From assembly GCA_963978545.1 (NCBI GenBank), contig OZ021729.1, positions 6,507,501-6,571,500 on the forward strand: DNA of 64,000 bases, given 5' to 3'. Made by a program: the position numbers and the translations under genes. This document shows positions 1 to 11,261 of the stretch, in pieces. The notes under the pieces were generated by a model. That model was not told where the DNA came from, made no database searches, and worked only from the letters and a program-made list of their open reading frames with translations. The DNA comes from Linyphia triangularis. Lineage: Eukaryota; Arthropoda; Arachnida; Araneae; Linyphiidae. Each line of letters begins with the position of its first letter. Position 1 is the first letter of the stretch.

Positions 1-679
1 CCTCTAGTTTCATAAATAACTATTTTATAACAACGTGCCAAAAATTGCACTTCTTTTAATCAAAAATCGCGGCTACAGTAACACTTTATCACGAGCATAG
101 GTGCATAAAAGTACCTTAAAGTCTTGCTATAAAAATATTATTTTTAAAAGAGGTCCACAGACTGGCTGTCAACAATATATGTATGTAATAAAAATATGTT
201 TAACACGTGATTATAAAAAATATTCTATGCAACTTGTGTGAAATTATATTTTCAAACTCCGTAAATTTTTTTTATTCATGTTATCGCACTCGTAAAAAGC
301 ATTTTAACATGTTTGAAAAAAACAATTATTTTCGCCTCTAGTTTCATAAATAACTATTTTATAACAACGTGCCAAAAATTGCACTTCTTTTAATCAAAAA
401 TCGCGGCTACAGTAACACTTTATCGCGAGCATAGGTGCATAAAAGTACCTTAAAGTCCTGCTATAAAAATATTATTTTTAAAAGAGGTCCACAGACTGGC
501 TGTCAACAATATATGTATGTAATAAAAATATGTTTAACACGTGATTATAAAAAATACTGTATGTACCCCCCCCCCCCCCCTTGTGTGAAATTATATTTTC
601 AAACTCCTTAAATTATTTGATTCGTGTTATCGCACTCGTAAAAAGCATTTTAACACGTTTGAAAAATATATTATTTTCG
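1..679. repeat. Tandem repeat, two near-identical ~340-bp units
   Basis: Two head-to-tail units begin with CCTCTAGTTTCATAAATAAC at 1 and 335. They are nearly identical except for a run of 15 C at 566-580 that lengthens the second unit. No coding potential is visible. The left edge of the array is outside the window, so more units may exist. Confidence 0.85.
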
Positions 680-1106
680 CCTCTAATTTCATAAATAACT
701 GTTTTATAACAACGTGAAAAAAATTAAGCATTTTTTAATCATTTTGAATCACAAATAGTTGCGAAAGTAGCACTTTTTCGCGAAGAATGCGGGAAAGTAA
801 CTTTTTCGCATTAGTGTGAAAAAGTATTTTCTCAGACGCCTCGTGCTCAAATATCATAAAGTCTTGGCATTGATATGACACATTTTCAGAAGAAATTCAT
901 TAACTGGAGTTGCCAACCTTAATAAATATATGCATTAAACCTATTTTTTGCAATTGATTATAAAAAGTATGTTATGCAACAAGTGGGAAAATACCGTTTA
1001 AACTCGGTAAATTATTTGACTCGTGCTTTCTCACTCGCCAAATAAGCGTTTTACCTTGTTTAAAAAAGTATTACTTTCCCCAGTTGTTGCATAAATAACT
1101 ATTTTA
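680..1106 (+). repeat. Diverged third unit of the tandem repeat
   Basis: This starts with the same motif (CTCTAATTTCATAAATAACT) and ends with a similar one, but carries an extra internal block rich in short TTTTTCGCG-like words. A reverse-complement relative lies at about 10845-11190, so the block is a dispersed repeat and not only a local satellite. Confidence 0.65.
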
Positions 1107-2505
1107 AATTCCACTTTTATATACTTTCATTCATTGCATATTTTATTTGCATTTACATACGGTGGCAAAATAAACAACTATGCGTTCCGACCATTGTTAC
1201 AACTCGTGTAACGGAATGTGTATTGGTTAACTGACACTGATTTAAAAGTATTATTGTTTATTCCGTTAAGGCGTCTTCTCACTTTAGGCACCTCGAAAAT
1301 AGGCTATTTTCGGGATTTTTTTTCGATTATTTTTGCAAACAATTATGGGATAAAATGGATTTTATATAATAAACACATCTTTCAAGTACAAGAAATTTTT
1401 ATTTTTTATTTTTTTGAACAATTATTATAATAAAACAGTAGCATCGAAAAACCCGTGTAGAAATGTAATGTTCGTGGCTTGTTGATGAAATTTCGGAAAC
1501 TATCCAGGCGATTGTCATGAAATTTGAATGACATATTCTTCATAGTTATGGCTATAGCGAATATCATCAGATTTTTGATATTCGCGAAAATAACAAAATG
1601 GAGCACGTTTTTCGAAAAACTAAAAAAAAAAAACGGGTTTTTTTACAGTTTTTTGTAAAAAAAAAATACTTCAAATCAAAATTTCAAAAATCTGATGATA
1701 TGCGCTATAGCCATAACTATGAAGAATATGTCATTCAAATTTCGTGACAATCGGCCGGATAGTTTCCGAAATTTCATCAACAAGCCACGAACATTACATT
1801 TCTACACGGGTTTTTCGATGCTACTGTTTTATTATAATAATTGTTCAAAAAAATAAAAAAATAAAAATTTCTTGTACTTGAAAGATGTGTTTATTATATA
1901 GGATCCATTTTATCCCATAATTGTTTGCAAAAATCATCGAAAAAAAATCGCGAAAATAGCCTATTTTCGAGGTGCCTAAAATAAGAAGACGCCTTAAAAT
2001 ATTTAGTTAAATATTTAAAAAAAAAATCTTAAATTTATGTATTTGAACACTAGTTTTTTAGTGATAAACATTAGTTTAATTCCTTAGAAACCTTAACACC
2101 ACTCATGTTTTCTTAGAATAATTCGTAAAATATGCAAAAGATAGTATTAAAGTGGATGCAATAGTTTCAAATTACTTGTGAAAAATCCTAAGACGTGTAC
2201 AAAAAAATTGCGCAAAAATTATAGAAATTTCAGCAAAAATACACGATTGCAATTGCACGCTAACTCAATGCTAGATAAGGGGAATTCCGAATGCTTTGCC
2301 TTGCAAAAATAACGTGACCTTCCACTGCGTACGCTCTTCTTATAACTCCTTGAGCAACCACAACAAAAATTATAATAACCAATGCAATCCAGTACTATTT
2401 AACGCTCTTGCCTCGCATACCAAAGGTCTCAGTTTCGAATCCTGGGTTATGCATGCATGTTCGTTATGTTAAAATATCCTCGGTAAGCTGTATGTGATGG
2501 CCTTA
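1107..2505. repeat. 732-bp palindromic (foldback) element with TTAA ends at 1266-1997
   Basis: The palindrome itself spans 1266-1997. Two arms of about 310 bp (1266-1577 and 1685-1997) are reverse complements with only a few mismatches, around a spacer of roughly 105 bp. The outer ends read TTAAGGCGTCTTCT and its complement. TTAA at both edges would fit a TTAA-targeting transposon such as a piggyBac-type MITE, but the TIR does not start with the usual CCC, so the class is open. Bases 1107-1265 and 1998-2505 hold no gene I can support, apart from a tRNA-like SINE trace near 2386-2470. Confidence 0.75.
2386..2470 (+). mobile_element. Possible tRNA-derived SINE fragment
   Basis: GTTTCGAATCC near 2433 resembles an RNA polymerase III B box, and tRNA-like sequence precedes it. 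No full A box, tail or target duplication is seen, so this is a weak call. Confidence 0.3.
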
Positions 2506-3168
2506 TAGACGGAGAGGCGACTGCAATTTTTGGACCCCACCGAACATCATTCTGAATTTTTTATAGAAATTGGAGAAAAGTGAGCAGATTACGAATCCAG
2601 TGGTCTGCCGAGGCAAAAATTGCCGAAACCGATCAATAATCGACTTGGAATGAATTGAACTAAAATCCGATTGCCAAATATGTCATAACTTGCCAAAAAG
2701 ATAACTAACTTTTTCGTCTGGCAACCCACTGCATTTTGATTTTCAATGAGAAAAAGCGCAAATGATTTCTGATCTCTGGCTCGGAAAACTTGTATCTTTT
2801 AAAAGTGAGCCAAATTGGCGACATCAGTTACATCATAAGTGACGTAATATGTTTTGCCAACTTGGCTCCCTTTTAATAGATCCAAGTAGGCCGTCGCCAG
2901 ATATCTGAATCGTCTGCAACCTTCTTAATTGAAAATTAAAGAGTGAGGGTTACCAAATAAAAAAAAATGCTCATTATTTGGCAAGTTAAGGCGCATTTGG
3001 CAATTGCATTTAGATCAACTTATTAAAAGTCGATATTTGACCAGTTTCGGCCATTTTTGCCACGGCAGACCAGTGGATTTGTAATGTACTCACTTTTCTC
3101 TAATTTCTATAAAAAAATTCAGAATGATGTTCGATGGGGTCCAAAAATTGCAGTCGCCTCTCAGTCTA
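2506..3168. mobile_element. TIR-family element copy 1 (TA-flanked MITE)
   Basis: Long inverted termini contain GAGAGGCGACTGCAATTTTT on the left and its complement on the right, flanked by TA. The two halves are imperfect inverted repeats of each other over most of their length. The centre carries GGCGAC...TGACGTAAT... and a TTGGCTC palindrome. Relatives occur at 25797-26460 and 46819-47477, with an older one around 25608-26640. No transposase is encoded, so this is a nonautonomous element, probably of a TA-targeting (Tc1/mariner-like) class. Confidence 0.8.
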
Positions 3169-3764
3169 TTATCAGCCATCATAAAAAATTATTTTGTTGA
3201 GCGTTTAAACCAATCCACAACTTTCAAATTACCTTCTCTTATTCCACTTTAACTTTCAATTTAACGTCGCGTCTCATCACAAACGAGATACGGCGAGATT
3301 TTTCCGAGACAATCGGGAGGTACTTCTTGGAATAATAAAAGATGTAGTGCTGATGTTTGTTTGTAGCGATTTTAAAATTTCTTTTAAAGTAACTTGGCAA
3401 AGCTCAGCGTGTTAAGTTTAAATGCTTCGGGTCGTGTGATCTCATCGACACACCGTGTTTGTCATGGAAATAAAAGAATACATTAAGGCGCTGCTTTAAA
3501 AGATCAGACAGATTTCAATGTTGTGTTTGTTGTCTTTGAAGATGGTAAGTATTATAACTTAAACATTCTTTTGAGTAGTTTAGAGAGTGCATTAATTGTA
3601 CTTAATCTCTGCTTGAAACATTGTTCTTGAAATGCGTAGAAACTATATTTATTTAAGAATAAAGTTTAGTGTTCGATTGTTGTTTTACTTAAAAGATTTA
3701 TTCTCGTATTTTAATTGATTGCCTGTGTTTAATGTGGACGTTCTAGTAAGGATCATTCTCTATA
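3169..3764. other. Unassigned region
   Basis: This stretch has somewhat more CpG than its surroundings near 3260-3320. At 3541 there is an ATG immediately followed by a consensus splice donor (GTAAGT), which could be the end of a first coding exon on the plus strand. No downstream exon could be tied to it. Confidence 0.2.
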
Positions 3765-4530
3765 CTCGATATGTTACAATCTTCTAGCCCAGTGCATTTA
3801 GAAACTACTTTAAATAAAACTTTAAAATTCGGTGAGTAATTTTGAAAATGATCGCTTAATGAAGAGACATAAATTGTTTTTATTTAAGGTCTATCTATTA
3901 TAAATGAAAATCAAGCAAGGGGCGTGGAACATTACACAACTTTCAATTACACTATAATACTGATGTCAATTTGTGTCATTTACCTTTTTTGTATTTTAAA
4001 CATTCATTTAGAAAAAATGGCCAGTTTGGCGATATTTTTTGTAATAAGTCATTAATGGCGCGTTTTTTTTTTTTTTTTTTTTTTTTTTCTTTGTTTTTTT
4101 TTCCGATACAACTTATATAATCCTTTCTTATAACTGAAATTGGGAAGAGAAGAAAAAACGATTGTTGATGAGATTATGCGTAAGGAAAGAGAAGTCTGTG
4201 TTAAAGGCGTTTGTTTTTCAACTTTTTACACCAATAAAACATTTTTACGGAAATTTCGGAGGTGGGGATGTTTAGAACACCTTAAGAGGCATTACCACTG
4301 CGATTTTGAAAAAAATCGTTCGAGCCGTTTTTTAGCAATTACTGAAAAACATGATTTTTTCAATGGCAGCTATCTTATGCGCATGAGCGATTTTGACGAA
4401 AACCTTATTGGTAAGTACCTGTGCTATCACCAACCCGCACACCGAATTTGAACATCGTAGGTCAATTTGTTTGGGAGTTATGTTGACCACAGACATATCC
4501 ACAGACAAGCATGTGGCGCCATGGCATTGG
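3765..4530 (+). repeat. Dispersed repeat D1, copy A
   Basis: The order of blocks is shared with copies at 8640-9305, 17555-18180 and 47480-48260, and the right half with the tandem trio at 14560-15785. Shared words include ACAACTTTCAATTACACT, TTTGGCGATATTTTTTG and CAATGGCAGCTA, and a GACCACAGACA box near the end. The spurious 103-codon frame at 4140-4451 recurs in the copies with indels and does not look like a conserved protein. The class is unknown. The poly(A/T) tracts suggest a retroposon. Confidence 0.6.
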
Positions 4531-4639
4531 CGTAAGGGTTTTAAATGTAAAATAAAATATGTCATTTTATTAAATGACCATTTTACTGTTGCGTTCAAGC
4601 TAAGTTGTTTCAGATGAAGTGATGTCACATTAGATTCGA

Positions 4640-4860
4640 GCCGAATGTGTCGTTTTTCCCGCCGAATCTAACAAGTGAACTTAGGTTGCAAACTAAAAAA
4701 AAAGGGGGGGGGGAAGGGGGGGGGAGGGGAAAAAAAAGATGGAAGAAAAAGTGCAGTGAGAAATTTTTGTGTTTATGGCCTTTTCGAAACATTTGGAATT
4801 AAATAAAAATAAAAATGCGAGATTTGTCAATTGTAGTAATATTTAATAGAATACATAAAA
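4640..4860 (-). repeat. Dispersed repeat D2, partial minus-strand copy with G-rich tract
   Basis: The reverse complement matches part of the D2 copies at 9385-9870 and 41925-42400, including the block around TTATGGCCTTTTCGAAACA. A G-rich tract at 4704-4729 (G10, G9 and G4 runs) interrupts it and could form a G-quadruplex. Confidence 0.5.
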
Positions 4861-5110
4861 ATTTAAATTGTATTCATAAAAAATGTAAGAATTTTTTTAA
4901 GTTTTAAATGATCTTATTCAAACAGTGCCTATGGTTACCACGAAAACCAAATTGGTTTTAGTGAGTACCCATTATTTTGTACTGTTATTGTTGTGCATTA
5001 ACAAGAGTTTTCGGTCACAGAACAAGAAATTATTACGTCATGCTATTAAAGCATATCGAAACTCTAATTGTCTGTAACTGTAGTGTTTTTGTACTTTTAG
5101 TTCGCATTTC

Positions 5111-5560
5111 TATACTAAACTTCAACTTAACTACACTGTTAAAAATTTTGTTCCACCTTGCACCAAAAATTGGTTCCCATTTAGCTGCCACCAACATTTG
5201 GTGCTTAGTTTCACGATTTAATGGTGCAACCTCGGACCGTAAGCACCATTAAATCGCGAAACTAAGCACCAAATGTTGGTGGCAGCTAAATGAGAACCAA
5301 ATTTTGGTGCATGGTGGACACATTTTTTTAACAGTGTAGACATCAGTTAGACGATAGATTGTCACAGTGCTCATAGGTATTTAATCTATTTTGGCGGCGT
5401 GAAAGCATAATGTTCGCCAAACCACAACACTATAGAGAACAAAAGGCTCTAAGGTTTGGCGAGAATTATGTCTTCACTCCTCCAAAATGGATTAAATACC
5501 TATGAGCACTGTGACGATCTATCGTCTAACTGATGTCTAGTTAAGTTGAAGTTTAGTATA
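5111..5560. mobile_element. Palindromic element P1, copy 1 (interrupted)
   Basis: Inverted arms start with TATACTAAACTTCAACTTAA at the left and end with its complement at 5560. The centre contains TTTGGCGGCGTG and GTTCGCCAAACC with their complement. The left arm is split by a 203-bp MITE at 5134-5336. The second copy at 40573-40822 has the same palindrome without the insertion. Confidence 0.85.
5134..5336. mobile_element. 203-bp palindromic MITE nested in P1
   Basis: Near-perfect 98-bp arms begin CACTGTTAAAAATTTTG and end with the complement. TA flanks both sides. The intact right arm of P1 shows that the pre-insertion left arm had a single TA here, so TA is a true target duplication. A same-length copy lies at 27556-27758. 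It is probably a Tc1/mariner-type MITE. Confidence 0.85.
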
Positions 5561-6077
5561 GTTTTAGTTTGAGTTTCAATTTGAAGAATGTGGGGATGAG
5601 TAGTTAACTTCCATTGATGAAGTCGTGTTTTTTTGTGTGTTTCGTGATGTCTTGATAAAGTTTGTCTAAAATTCCAATGGCTCTGTGCCAGTTACTGCGT
5701 TTTATAAGAACTTGAATTTTAACAGTTATTTTTAAATCCTTTATATTAACTTCAATTTTGTGTGTGTTTGTGAGTAGATGTGTATGTTTGTGCCTGCCGG
5801 GCAAAATTGCTGTGGCCTAATTAACCAATTTGCAGTAATAAAATCAGGCTAAAACTTTTCAGGTAGATTCGATGACGATGACAATGCATTCTAAAAAAGT
5901 TTAGTGGCTGTCACTAAACCATCGTTTTTACACACGCCTCTAACTTCAGAATAGTAATAAACAAATAACTTCAATTGCATAGCAGTCAAAAAGAGAGATA
6001 AGTTTCTTTAATAAAAAAAAAACTTTATGGGTGTCCCAGACGAGGTTTAGACGAGCTTACAAATTAAATTAATAATA
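5561..6077. other. No gene seen
   Basis: This is AT-rich sequence with no repeat partner noticed in the window and no convincing coding stretch. Confidence 0.4.
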
Positions 6078-6975
6078 CAAGGTCCGGCTATTAATTTCCA
6101 GGACTGACGTAACTGTAGGAGAAGGAAAAGCCGGAAGATGGCGCTAATGATTGCATATTGAAGAGCGTTTTTTTGCGCATGTGCAGTGCAATCGGCGCCA
6201 TTCTGAAGTAAGTGGTTCTCGTGGAAAGGCGCATTAAAACGTAACTCTTAAATTCCTGTTGTTGAAGTGAAAATGGAGCAAAGAATTAACATTAAATTTT
6301 GCTTCAAATTTGCTTCTATTGCTTCAATTCAAAATATCCTATCCAGGTACGCAGGGTCAGTATCAGCGTTGTCGATAAGTTCGCCACATGCGTCCAGTCT
6401 CAATTGCTTTTGTTCGTCCCTTAAATGGTGAGGAACGAATCTGGAACAAATCTTGCGTTTGCCTAGGTCTTGCGTCAAAATTTGCCGAACCGTCTCTTTG
6501 TCCATGTTCCACTGGCGAGTACTCGAATAGTCAATCGACGATCACATTTCACCATATCGCGAACTTTTTCAATTGCTTCCGGCGTGCGTACGGACTGCGG
6601 CCGACCTGTGTGTGGATCATCTTCGACGCTTTCGCACCCGTCCCGAAAGCGTTTAAACCATTCAAAAGTTCTTGAGCGGGATAATGCTTCCTCGCCGTAA
6701 ACTTGTTTTAACATTTCGTAGGTTTCCGCAGCTGTCTTGCCCAATTCGAAGCAAAATTTAATGTTAATTCTTTGCTCCATTTTCACTTCGACAACAGGAA
6801 TTTAAGAGCTACGTTTTAATGGGCCTTTCCACGAGAACCACTTATTTCAGAATGGCGCCGATTGCACTGCACATGCGCAAGAAAACGCTCTTCAATATGC
6901 AATCATTGGGGCCATCTTCCGGCTTTTCGTTCTCCTACAGTTACGTCAGTCCTGGAAATTAATAGCCGGACCTTG
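6078..6975. mobile_element. Mariner derivative with long duplicated 5' ends
   Basis: The termini are CAAGGTCCGGCTATTAATTT and its complement, flanked by TA at 6076-6077 and 6976-6977. The inverted ends are about 235 bp long (6078-6312 and about 6741-6975), far longer than mariner TIRs, which are usually around 30 bp. Both arms contain the 5' leader and the first codons of the transposase, one on each strand. The left arm is therefore an inverted copy of the 5' end that has replaced the true 3' half. Confidence 0.85.
6345..6780 (-). pseudogene. Mariner transposase, N-terminal fragment
   Basis: The frame starts at the ATG at 6780. An in-frame GTG two codons upstream is not a likely eukaryotic start. 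The N-terminal region has the mariner helix-turn-helix signature: GKTAAETYEML, RSRTFEWFKRF, then the GRPQS region that leads to the second HTH. Near 6510 the reading frame shifts. The neighbouring frame continues with mariner-like sequence (KETVRQIL, SRFVPHHL) to about 6345 and then meets the inverted 5' duplication. The catalytic D,D34D domain is absent, so this cannot make an active transposase. In intact relatives the enzyme cuts at TIRs and inserts at TA in the nucleus. Confidence 0.8.
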
Positions 6976-7290
6976 TATAACCCGGCCTCAGTTCGATTCT
7001 GTTGTAAGTGAAGATCCTAATGATAGACTCAATCTCCCTATTGAATTCACTCCCAATAAAGTTTTTCAATAGGTTCCTCATTAAAAACAATTTTTTGTCA
7101 AATATTTTTTTTTTTTTATTATTATTATTTCATATATATATCAGAAATAATTTTCATTTGCAAAGTATTAAAAGAAAAATTGAATTTTTAATAAATACTT
7201 CCTGGTATATTAAATAAAAATGTTTGTTATATTCGTAAGTTTTCAACAGTAGCCGTTAGCATCCTGCAACTTTCTAGTTCTAAGATATAT

Positions 7291-7765
7291 AAGATAAAGA
7301 CTGCCGCTTTGCCCACTCGTGAGAGTATCGTTCCCGCAACTAGAAGGTAGCGAGCCATGAGGTTGCGAGTTCGGGCCTGGGACCGACTAAAGACCGCCGT
7401 GTTCGATAATGGTGACTGGAGCACGTTAAATCAGTCATGGTCGCAAAGTCCTCCAAGTTCCCATACAAATCAATATCTCTGGGGGTGGCAAACCCAAGTC
7501 TTCTGGTGGAATCTTCTGCTTGGTATTGCCTCTAAATTAAGAAGTTCCACATACGATCGGTAGTGCTGCCATCTACCGGGTAGCTACCGAAAGAGGTGGA
7601 AATGAACTCTTCGGTGGCTATAGGTAGACTTGCGCACTCCCTCTCGCGAGTGAGCACTTATATCCTGTGCAATACTGCCCACTACAGATCTGTAAGGGAT
7701 ATGGGGTTGGTACAAAATGCTTAAGCAGAGTTGTTATAGTCCCCATAGTCTTTGATAAGAAGAAG
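7291..7765 (+). mobile_element. tRNA-derived SINE with AAG tail
   Basis: It is flanked by the 9-bp direct repeat AAGATATAT (7282-7290 and 7766-7774). The 5' part has tRNA-like sequence with a B-box-like GAGTTCGGGCC near 7366. The 3' end runs into GATAAGAAGAAG. The body includes GTGCTGCCATCTACCGG, a block echoed in the SINE-like repeats at 43.0 and 51.1 kb. It encodes no protein and would need LINE enzymes to move. Confidence 0.65.
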
Positions 7766-7774
7766 AAGATATAT

Positions 7775-8639
7775 CAGTTGTGTACATTTTGTAAGTAATT
7801 AACTAGGAAAAACGTATGGATAGCCAAACTATTCTCTATTTAGAATTTTAAATATTTAATTTGCTTAGAATATTCGGTATACAAAAAAAATTTTAAAAAA
7901 TATGTATACTTACTTAAAAAGTTTAAACATGTTTTATCTCTGGTCAAATTCAACTGCAACTTCTAGATGGATTATAAGTGTTCTCTGTTCTGTAAGCAAA
8001 TGATGCCAATTGAATACTTCTCCTATAATGCTATAAAATATATCGCCCTTGGTTACAAACAGGTTTCAACTAGTTTGGGGGAAGTTGCTGGCATATATCT
8101 CTATGGTAAATTTTAAGCCTTCTTTGGAATAAAGTTAAGAACAAATCATGCATTATCCATTAAATTTCTCCTTTACTGAATATTTTAAATCCTATATCAT
8201 ATATGCGTCCATTTTCAATGAATCGGACCAAATTCCTCCACGTTTTTTTTTTTTTTTTTTTAATTTTTTTATTCTCAAAATCCACAGGACTCAAAGTACT
8301 CCTCCTTGCACCCTCCTAGTGGCCCTCACGGTTGAAGTTAGAGTTCAGTAGTTAAAATATATTCATTAACTAAATTGTTCTGTTCTGACAAAAAAAAAAA
8401 AAAAAAAAAAAGGAAGTTTTCATCATAATTGAATTTCGATAACGTTTTTTAATCGATTACAAAATTTTGGAAATTACCACCTTAAACTGTAATTAGATGC
8501 AATGAAAAAGAAATTGCTAGTTGTTATGAAAATGTTATGACACACATAATCAAATCTTCCTAAATGAAGACATTAAGAACTACATTATGTTAGAGTTTTT
8601 TTTTTCTTTTTCGTTTTTTTTTCCCCAGGCTCAAAGTTT
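7775..8639. other. No gene seen; homopolymer tracts
   Basis: This is AT-rich DNA with a T run near 8242-8259 and an A run near 8391-8411. I see no coding signal. Confidence 0.4.
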
Positions 8640-9305
8640 GTGCATCCATAAAAAAAACTAGGGGTGTGGAACGTCGCACAACTTTCAATTACACTTTATT
8701 GCTGATGTAGATTTGTGTAATTTATCATATTTATATTTTCATCAGTGGCTTAGAAAAAATTGCTAGTTTGGCGATACTTTTTGTGATAATTCCGATATGC
8801 ATCTTTAAAAAAAAAATCGAAAAAATGCGAATTTTGGCGACATGCTTATTGGTAATTCTTATATTATCCTTTCTTGTAAGCAAAACTGAGCAAAGATAAA
8901 AAAAAAAAAAAAAAACTAAAATAAATAAATAAAAAAAAAATTAAAAAAAAAAAAAAACGGTCGTTGATGAGATATGCTCAAGGAAAGAGAACTCTGTGTT
9001 AGAGACATTCGTTTTTCAACTTTTTACGCCATTAAAGCATTTTTACGGGAATTTCAGTGGTGGGGATGTTTAGAACACCTTAAAAAGCATTACCACAGCG
9101 ATTTTAAACAAAATCGTTCGAGCCGTTTTTTAGCAATTACTGAAAAACATGATTTTTTTCAATGGCAGCTACCTTACGCGCATGCGCTATTTTGACGAAA
9201 ACCTTAATGGTAGGTCCTTAGGCCATCACCAACCAGCTCACAAAATTTGAACTTCGTAGGTCATTTTTTCGGGTGTTATGCTGATCACATACACACAGAC
9301 ATACA
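8640..9305 (+). repeat. Dispersed repeat D1, copy B
   Basis: It has the same block order as copy A: ACAACTTTCAATTACACT, then AGTTTGGCGATAC, a long A-rich tract near 8898-8957, then CAATGGCAGCTACC and ACACACAGACA. Several indels separate it from the other copies. Confidence 0.6.
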
Positions 9306-9384
9306 AAATGGTTTTTAACATAAATGTAGAATTTTACAATAATTGTAATCAAAAGAATATGTGTACTTAAAAATCTTGCTTGAA

Positions 9385-9465
9385 GCAATCGACAATTCCA
9401 GCATTTCTTTTTTTAATTCTAAATGTTTTGAAAAGGCCATAAACAGAAAATTTTCTGCTTTATGC

Positions 9466-9505
<40 letters not shown>

Positions 9506-9870
9506 AAATCAAAGTTCCCCCGTTACACTTTGGCGAGAAAACGATTCATTCGGCTCGAATTGAATGTGACTTCAATGCGTCTCAAACATCTTGGCTTGAA
9601 ATGCGACAGCAGAAACTAGTTTTGCAAATTTTTCGCAAATCGCGCCAACCTGTACGGGCAATGGTCTACCAACACCAAATATTTCAAAGCCAACTATTTG
9701 GCAGAAACCTCACGATAACCATAGAAACAGAAGGAAGCTTTGACTTCACAGATTTGGATGAGTGTTTTGATCGGATTTGTTTTGGCGCGGTTTTGTGACA
9801 TTTTCTTTTCTTAATATTTAAATAACTAATTTTTTTAAAGCACTTTTGTTTAAATATTTGGAATCAGAAA
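9385..9870 (+). repeat. Dispersed repeat D2, copy 1
   Basis: It matches 41925-42400 over most of its length, including CGATTCATTCGGCTCGAATT, CAACTATTTGGCAGAAACCT and the tail TTTGTTTAAATATTTGGAAT. A 26-base T run at 9471-9498 divides it. A 145-codon open frame runs through but is broken in the other copy, so I do not call it a gene. Confidence 0.6.
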
Positions 9871-9897
9871 GAAATTCTTCATACAAATACAATTTTA

Positions 9898-10830
9898 AGA
9901 CCAACAACATGTTCAAGGCCCAACAGGGTTGGTCGAGTAAATATATATATACACGTATATAGAAATAGAAAATAACTTGCATACGATAATTACACGATCT
10001 TACAATGTAGCTTAGTAACAGGATCATGCACACAATATACAATAGTTACAGGATTATACAATACAATGTACATAATACAATGCAATATACAAAGTTGACA
10101 CAACGTTTGACAATCATACTGGAAAAATGCAATATACAATGCAAGCAATATATACAAGCTGACACAATATACAATAGTTACAGGACTATACAATACAATA
10201 TACATAATACAATAAAGTATACATAATACAATGCAATATACATAATACAATACACAAAGTTGACACAGCGTTTGACAATCATTCAGGAAAAATGCAATAC
10301 ATAATGCAAGCTGAAGAATTTTATAAAAACCAACAGTACGCAAACATAAGTAACCAAATATGGTAACAAAATAACCTAAATTAAATATATACAAAATATA
10401 AGTTACTTACCTAGCCAGTGTAATCCAATTATTGCCCATTGATGATCCCCCAGTGCATATCCAACTGCTTCTTAAAACTCCTTACGCTCTCTGAATTTAC
10501 AACATTTGCTGGCAAATCATTCATTGATGATCCTATTGTAAAAATAGTGTTTTCGCCCTTCCCTATTAAATTGAGATTTGAACAATTTGCACCCATTTCC
10601 TCGCGTAATATTGTCAGTGACAAATTCTAAACCCCTAATTTCACCATGTGCAATAAATTTAAATAACTGGATCAAATCCCCTCTTGCTCTTTTTTTCTGC
10701 AGTGTATACATGTTTAATTTTTTCAATCTATCCTTATATGCCATGCCCGAAGTACCCTGAATTATTTTTGTTGCTCTGTGCTGAACTTTTTCTAGTCCAT
10801 TGTCCATTGTTAAATTATCGACTCACGGGG
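9898..10830 (-). mobile_element. CR1-like non-LTR retrotransposon, 5'-truncated 3' end
   Basis: This minus-strand fragment holds the last part of a LINE reverse transcriptase ORF followed by a 3' region rich in ACAATATACATA repeats (10020-10260). It ends at a terminus shared with 58500-59080 (GGCCCAACAGGGTTGGTCGA on the plus strand). The 5' end breaks off near 10830, next to another repeat. Confidence 0.75.
10432..10807 (-). pseudogene. LINE reverse transcriptase, C-terminal fragment
   Basis: The translated fragment has the C-terminal region seen in CR1/Jockey-type LINE polymerases: LEKVQHRATKII, then YKDRLKKLN, KRARGDLIQLFK, a GCKLFK block and FYNRIINE. The usual next residues (W-N-x-L-P) are disrupted. 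A small deletion near 10520 shifts the frame, after which DLPANVVN and SFKKQLD continue in the next frame. The catalytic domain and endonuclease are missing, so the copy is dead on arrival, as most LINE copies are. Confidence 0.8.
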
Positions 10831-10844
10831 CTTATGTGTTTTCC

Positions 10845-11190
10845 TAAAATAACAATATATAGTTATTTTTGCTACTAGTGAGAGGGGGGAAGTAATATTT
10901 TTTTCAACTAATTTACCAAGTTTGAAAAAATATTTTCCCACGTGTTGCATACAATATTTTTTATAATCAAGGGCAAAAAATACGCTTAATACAGATGTTT
11001 ATTAATTTTGGCAACTCGTGTCAATGAATTTCTTCTAAAAATACATCATTTCAATTCCAAGAGAAATGATATTTGAACACAAGACGTACGAGAAAATACT
11101 TTTTTTACACTAGTACGAAAAAGTTACTTTCCCATACTCCTCGCGAAAAAGTGCTACTTTCGCCACTATTTTTAATTCAAAATGATTAAA
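10845..11190 (-). repeat. Inverted relative of the 680-1106 repeat
   Basis: The reverse complement aligns by eye with about 720-1090, including the TTTTTCGCG-type words and AATGAATTTCTTC. It abuts the truncated LINE on one side and the solo LTR region on the other. Confidence 0.6.
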
Positions 11191-11261
11191 AAAAAGAATA
11201 ATTTTTTCAACGATGCTATAAAAAAAAAAAATTGTATCGTTTTAAAAAGTTGCATATATAT

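Noticed and set aside
9361..9798. 145-codon frame in D2
   Set aside because: It contains a poly-Phe run from the T tract, and the second D2 copy (41925-42400) does not keep the frame.
9990..10394. Hydrophobic 134-codon frame (and the similar 154-codon one at 58652-59116)
   Set aside because: Both are produced by the ATACAATATACATA array of the LINE 3' region. The membrane-like look is a codon artefact.
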